NCBI GenBank assembly: GCA_013694495.1
Contig: JACDCH010000652.1
Span: forward strand, 1 to 7,466
Direction of reading: 5' to 3'
DNA length: 7,466 nt
From: Acidimicrobiia bacterium
Lineage (GTDB): Bacteria; Actinomycetota; Acidimicrobiia; Acidimicrobiales; JACDCH01
Part shown: positions 5,680 through 7,466 of the stretch, one piece after another
How the letters are laid out: the number at the start of each line of letters is the position of its first letter
Numbering within the stretch: position 1 is the first letter of the stretch
Program-made: the position numbers and the translations under genes
Notes under the pieces: generated by a model
What the model was told of the DNA's origin: nothing
The model's input: only the letters and a program-made list of their open reading frames with translations
Databases searched by the model: none

Positions 5680-6443
5680 TGGCCGGCGAGCCCACGGCCG
5701 GCGGCGGCCACATCGAGGTCCCCGACCCGCCGGCGGACCCGGCGGCGGTCGCCCGGCTGCTCACCACGGGCACCGTCGAGGTCAAGGGCCGGATGCCGTG
5801 GAGCTCGAACGGCACGTTCCTGGTGGAGGTCCGGGCCTGCGAGGGTGAGGCCGCCTGCCTCGCCGTGTACAAGCCCGAGCGGGGCGAGCGCCCTCTGTGG
5901 GACTTCCCCCCGGGCCTGTGGCGGCGCGAGGTCGCGGCCCACCGGCTGTCGAACGCGCTGGGCTGGGACGTCGTGCCCGTCACGATCCCCCGCACCGATG
6001 GTCCGCTCGGCGAGGGCTCGTTCCAGCAGTTCGTGCCGTTCGACCCCGACGCCCACTACTTCACGCTCTACGAGGACGAGAAGCACCACGACGCCCTGCG
6101 CCGGCTGGCGGTCTTCGACATCCTGGCCAACAGCACCGACCGCAAGGGCGGCCACTGCCTCCTCGGGCCCGACGGTCGCATCTGGGCCATCGACAACGGC
6201 CTCGCGTTCCACCACGAGTTCAAGCTGCGCACCGTGATCTGGGAGTTCGGGGGCGACGTGATGCGAGCCGACGAGGTGGAGCCCGTCGAGCAGCTGCTCG
6301 ACACCGGCCTGCCGGCGGACCTGGCCGTGCTCCTCGACACGTTCGAGCGCGACGCCCTCCTCACCCGGGCCCGGGCGGTGGTCGCGCAGCGCCGCTTCCC
6401 CATCGACGGCACCGGCCGCCGCTACCCCTGGCCCCTCGTCTAG
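5679..6443 (+). CDS. SCO1664 family (TIGR03843-type) PI3K/HipA-like kinase-fold protein
   Basis: This 254-residue protein is the third member of the trio. Its motifs fit an atypical kinase of the PI3/4-kinase, HipA and FAM20 type. K65 in AVYKPERGERPLWDF (62-76) could contact ATP. E84 in WRREVAAHRLS (81-91) is the candidate partner Glu. FDILANSTDRKGGH (146-159) has the catalytic-loop pattern D-x3-N-x2-DR. IDNGLAFH (171-178) provides the metal-binding Asp (D172) in a DFG-like position. SFQQFV (114-119) sits where a hinge would fall. ATG 5679 is supported by the TGATG overlap with DUF3090. Substrate is unknown: protein, lipid or small molecule are all open. Pairing with a phosphatase two genes upstream suggests a phosphorylation-dephosphorylation cycle; that is inference. 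A pentanucleotide array begins right after its TAG. Confidence 0.9.
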   Translation: MAGEPTAGGGHIEVPDPPADPAAVARLLTTGTVEVKGRMPWSSNGTFLVEVRACEGEAACLAVYKPERGERPLWDFPPGLWRREVAAHRLSNALGWDVVPVTIPRTDGPLGEGSFQQFVPFDPDAHYFTLYEDEKHHDALRRLAVFDILANSTDRKGGHCLLGPDGRIWAIDNGLAFHHEFKLRTVIWEFGGDVMRADEVEPVEQLLDTGLPADLAVLLDTFERDALLTRARAVVAQRRFPIDGTGRRYPWPLV

Positions 6444-6445
6444 CC

Positions 6446-6480
6446 GCCCCGCCCCGCCCCGCCCCGCCCCGCCCCGCCCC
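6446..6480. repeat. (GCCCC)7 pentanucleotide tandem array, G-quadruplex-prone on the minus strand
   Basis: Seven perfect copies of GCCCC start 3 nt after the TAG of the kinase-like gene. The minus strand reads as G4 runs separated by single C bases, a strong sequence match to a G-quadruplex motif. It lies between convergent operons. The copy number could vary by polymerase slippage, or could be miscounted in assembly. Confidence 0.9.
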
Positions 6481-6492
6481 GCAACCCTTCCG

Positions 6493-6539
6493 AATCGGGG
6501 GCAGCAGTCGCGACATGGCGTCGATGGCTGCCCCCGATT
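6493..6539. terminator. Hairpin with 13-bp perfect stem, probable bidirectional terminator
   Basis: The arms 6493-6505 (AATCGGGGGCAGC) and 6527-6539 (GCTGCCCCCGATT) are perfectly complementary. The 21-nt loop holds a further small stem: CGAC at 6511-6514 and GTCG at 6520-6523. Imperfect pairing may extend outward through CCCTTCC and GGGAAAGG. It sits between the ends of two convergent operons, the expected place for a shared terminator. No U-tract. A protein-binding inverted repeat is the alternative. Confidence 0.65.
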
Positions 6540-6588
6540 GCGGGAAAGGTGGGCCGCCGCTGGGGAGCGGTGCGGGAGCTGCCCCGGC

Positions 6589-7260
6589 TCAGGGCCGGGC
6601 CCGCTTCTCGCCCCAGGCGTTCCAGTGGGTCACCGCGTCGACGGGACGGCGCACGGGCTGGGAGAACTCGCCGCGGGGGCGGCCGAGGGGGACGAGGGCG
6701 GCGAGGCCGTAGCGGTCGGGGATGCCGGCCGCAGACCGCAGGTCGTCGTGCTCGACGCGGGCGACGGTGGTGAGCGTGCCGCCGATGCCGAGAGCCCGGG
6801 CCGCCACGAGCAGGTTCTGCACGGCCGGGTACACCGAGGCGCAGGGGTGGCCGATGTCGAGGGGGCCCTCGTCGTCGTGCATGGTGAGGTCGAGGCCGTC
6901 CGGCACGAGGACACACACGATGGCCGGCGCCTCCTGCAGGTGCTCGGCGAGGTGGCGGCTGGCCCGCACCGACCGGTGGAACGACGCCTCGGCCTCGGGC
7001 GTGCGGAAGGGCGGGAGGCCGGCCAGCAGGGCGGTCTCGTAGCGGTCGTAGGCCCGCCGGTACACGGCGGCCACGGCCGCCTTGGCGTCGCCGTCGGTGA
7101 GGACGAGGAACTGCCAGGGCTGGATGTTGCCGCCCGACGGGCCGTGCTGGGCGGCGTCGAGCACCGCCCACAGCTCGTCGTCGGTCAGCGGCTCGTCGGT
7201 GAACCGGCGGATCGCCCGCGTCGTGCGGAGCAGGTGCAGCATGTCGTCGCCGTCGGCCAC
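6589..7260 (-). CDS. Nitroreductase family FMN-dependent oxidoreductase
   Basis: This 223-residue flavoprotein belongs to the nitroreductase superfamily, which uses FMN and NAD(P)H to reduce nitro groups, quinones, enones or related substrates. LLRTTRAIRRFTDEPLTDDE (10-29) is the N-terminal phosphate-binding segment (R-x2-R pattern). PSGGNIQPWQFLVL (41-54) is the FMN loop. PAVQNLLVAARALGIGGTLTT (145-165) is the dimer-core helix and glycine loop. PLGRPRGE (191-198) is the second FMN phosphate motif. The GTG at 7260 is favoured by a purine-rich AAGGGA 6 nt upstream; ATG 7242 is the alternative. The preceding enoyl-CoA hydratase ends with TGA one base earlier (TGACGTG), so the two genes are translated together. 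The physiological substrate is unknown; the neighbour hints at acyl-CoA or aromatic catabolism. Confidence 0.93.
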   Translation of the reverse strand: MADGDDMLHLLRTTRAIRRFTDEPLTDDELWAVLDAAQHGPSGGNIQPWQFLVLTDGDAKAAVAAVYRRAYDRYETALLAGLPPFRTPEAEASFHRSVRASRHLAEHLQEAPAIVCVLVPDGLDLTMHDDEGPLDIGHPCASVYPAVQNLLVAARALGIGGTLTTVARVEHDDLRSAAGIPDRYGLAALVPLGRPRGEFSQPVRRPVDAVTHWNAWGEKRARP

Positions 7261-7261
7261 G

Positions 7262-7465
7262 TCACTTCCCTTCGTAGGTGCCGGGCCGGCGCTGCCGGGC
7301 GGCGTCGACGGCCTCGGCGTGGTCGGCCGACAGGAACGTCGTGAGCTCGAGCGACGATGCCACGTCGACCGCTTCGACGAGCGCCCGGCGCACGGCCTGG
7401 TTGAGCGCGACCTTCGTGTAGCGGACGGCCAGCGGCGGGTTGGCGGCCAGGGTGGCGGCCATGGC
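7262..7465 (-). CDS. Enoyl-CoA hydratase/isomerase family, C-terminal fragment (5' end outside window)
   Basis: The last 67 residues are present. The pattern LAANPPLAVRYTKVALNQ followed by LELTTFLSADHAEAVDAARQRRPGTYEGK is the standard crotonase C-terminal segment: the PPxAxxxTK helix, then FxSxDHxEAVxA and RxPxxxG. The frame stays open to the window edge, and the ATG at 7462 lies inside conserved sequence, so it is not the true start. The active-site oxyanion loops lie outside the window, so hydratase cannot be told from isomerase or hydrolase. A two-gene coupling with the nitroreductase is clear at the 3' end. Confidence 0.9.
   Translation of the reverse strand, partial: AMAATLAANPPLAVRYTKVALNQAVRRALVEAVDVASSLELTTFLSADHAEAVDAARQRRPGTYEGK
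7267..7272 (-). promoter_or_regulatory. Ribosome binding site for the nitroreductase, inside the hydratase coding end
   Basis: AAGGGA on the minus strand lies 6 nt before GTG 7260, within the last codons of the enoyl-CoA hydratase gene. It favours GTG 7260 over ATG 7242 as the start. Confidence 0.6.
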
Positions 7466-7466
7466 C

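Noticed and set aside
6446..6480. CRISPR array or minisatellite coding repeat
   Set aside because: The 5-bp unit has no spacers and lies after a stop codon; it is a simple tandem repeat.
6514..6588. Small ORF starting at an ATG in the hairpin loop
   Set aside because: No Shine-Dalgarno, an implausible position inside the hairpin, and shadow-like composition.

Overview
This is a very GC-rich window with GC-dominated third codon positions, and it reads as an actinobacterial chromosome fragment. The best lineage marker is the three-gene set at 4500-6443: an MSMEG_4193-type histidine phosphatase, a DUF3090 zinc-finger protein and an SCO1664-type kinase-like protein. This set is characteristic of Actinobacteria. 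A deep-branching group such as Acidimicrobiia is possible, but that is only an impression from the style of the intergenic repeats. No tRNA, rRNA, CRISPR array, transposase or phage gene was seen.

Layout. (1) 2-667 (+) is the C-terminal part of an SDR oxidoreductase whose start lies outside the window. (2) 668-815 is an intergenic repeat with a hairpin, lying between convergent genes. (3) 3063-816 (-) is a two-gene operon: a DUF2079 multi-pass membrane protein, then an unrecognised helical protein whose Shine-Dalgarno overlaps the stop codon of the membrane gene. (4) 3064-3324 is a repeat-rich gap holding an inverted copy of the first repeat, a 30-bp direct repeat 120 bp apart, and small hairpins. 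(5) 4501-3325 (-) is a family-5 (UDGb-type) uracil-DNA glycosylase followed 10 nt later by a GNAT acetyltransferase. (6) 4500-6443 (+) is the phosphatase, DUF3090 and kinase-like operon, divergent from the glycosylase; the two annotated start codons share two bases of CCATGG. (7) 6444-6588 holds a (GCCCC)7 pentanucleotide array and a 13-bp perfect-stem hairpin between convergent operons. (8) 7465-6589 (-) is the C-terminal end of an enoyl-CoA hydratase, tightly coupled to an FMN nitroreductase.

How the genes may work together. The operon at 4500-6443 pairs a phosphatase with a protein carrying PI3K/HipA-like kinase signature residues, plus a small Cys/His zinc-knuckle protein. This is the best candidate here for an incompletely described system. 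In many actinobacteria the trio sits beside mycothiol biosynthesis (mshC); no such gene is in this window. The rest is ordinary housekeeping or accessory content: DNA repair, acyl-CoA and redox catabolism at the two ends, and a membrane protein of GT-C-like character. The second notable feature is the intergenic repeat family: its two copies begin just after stop codons, and the hairpin arm lengths change together.
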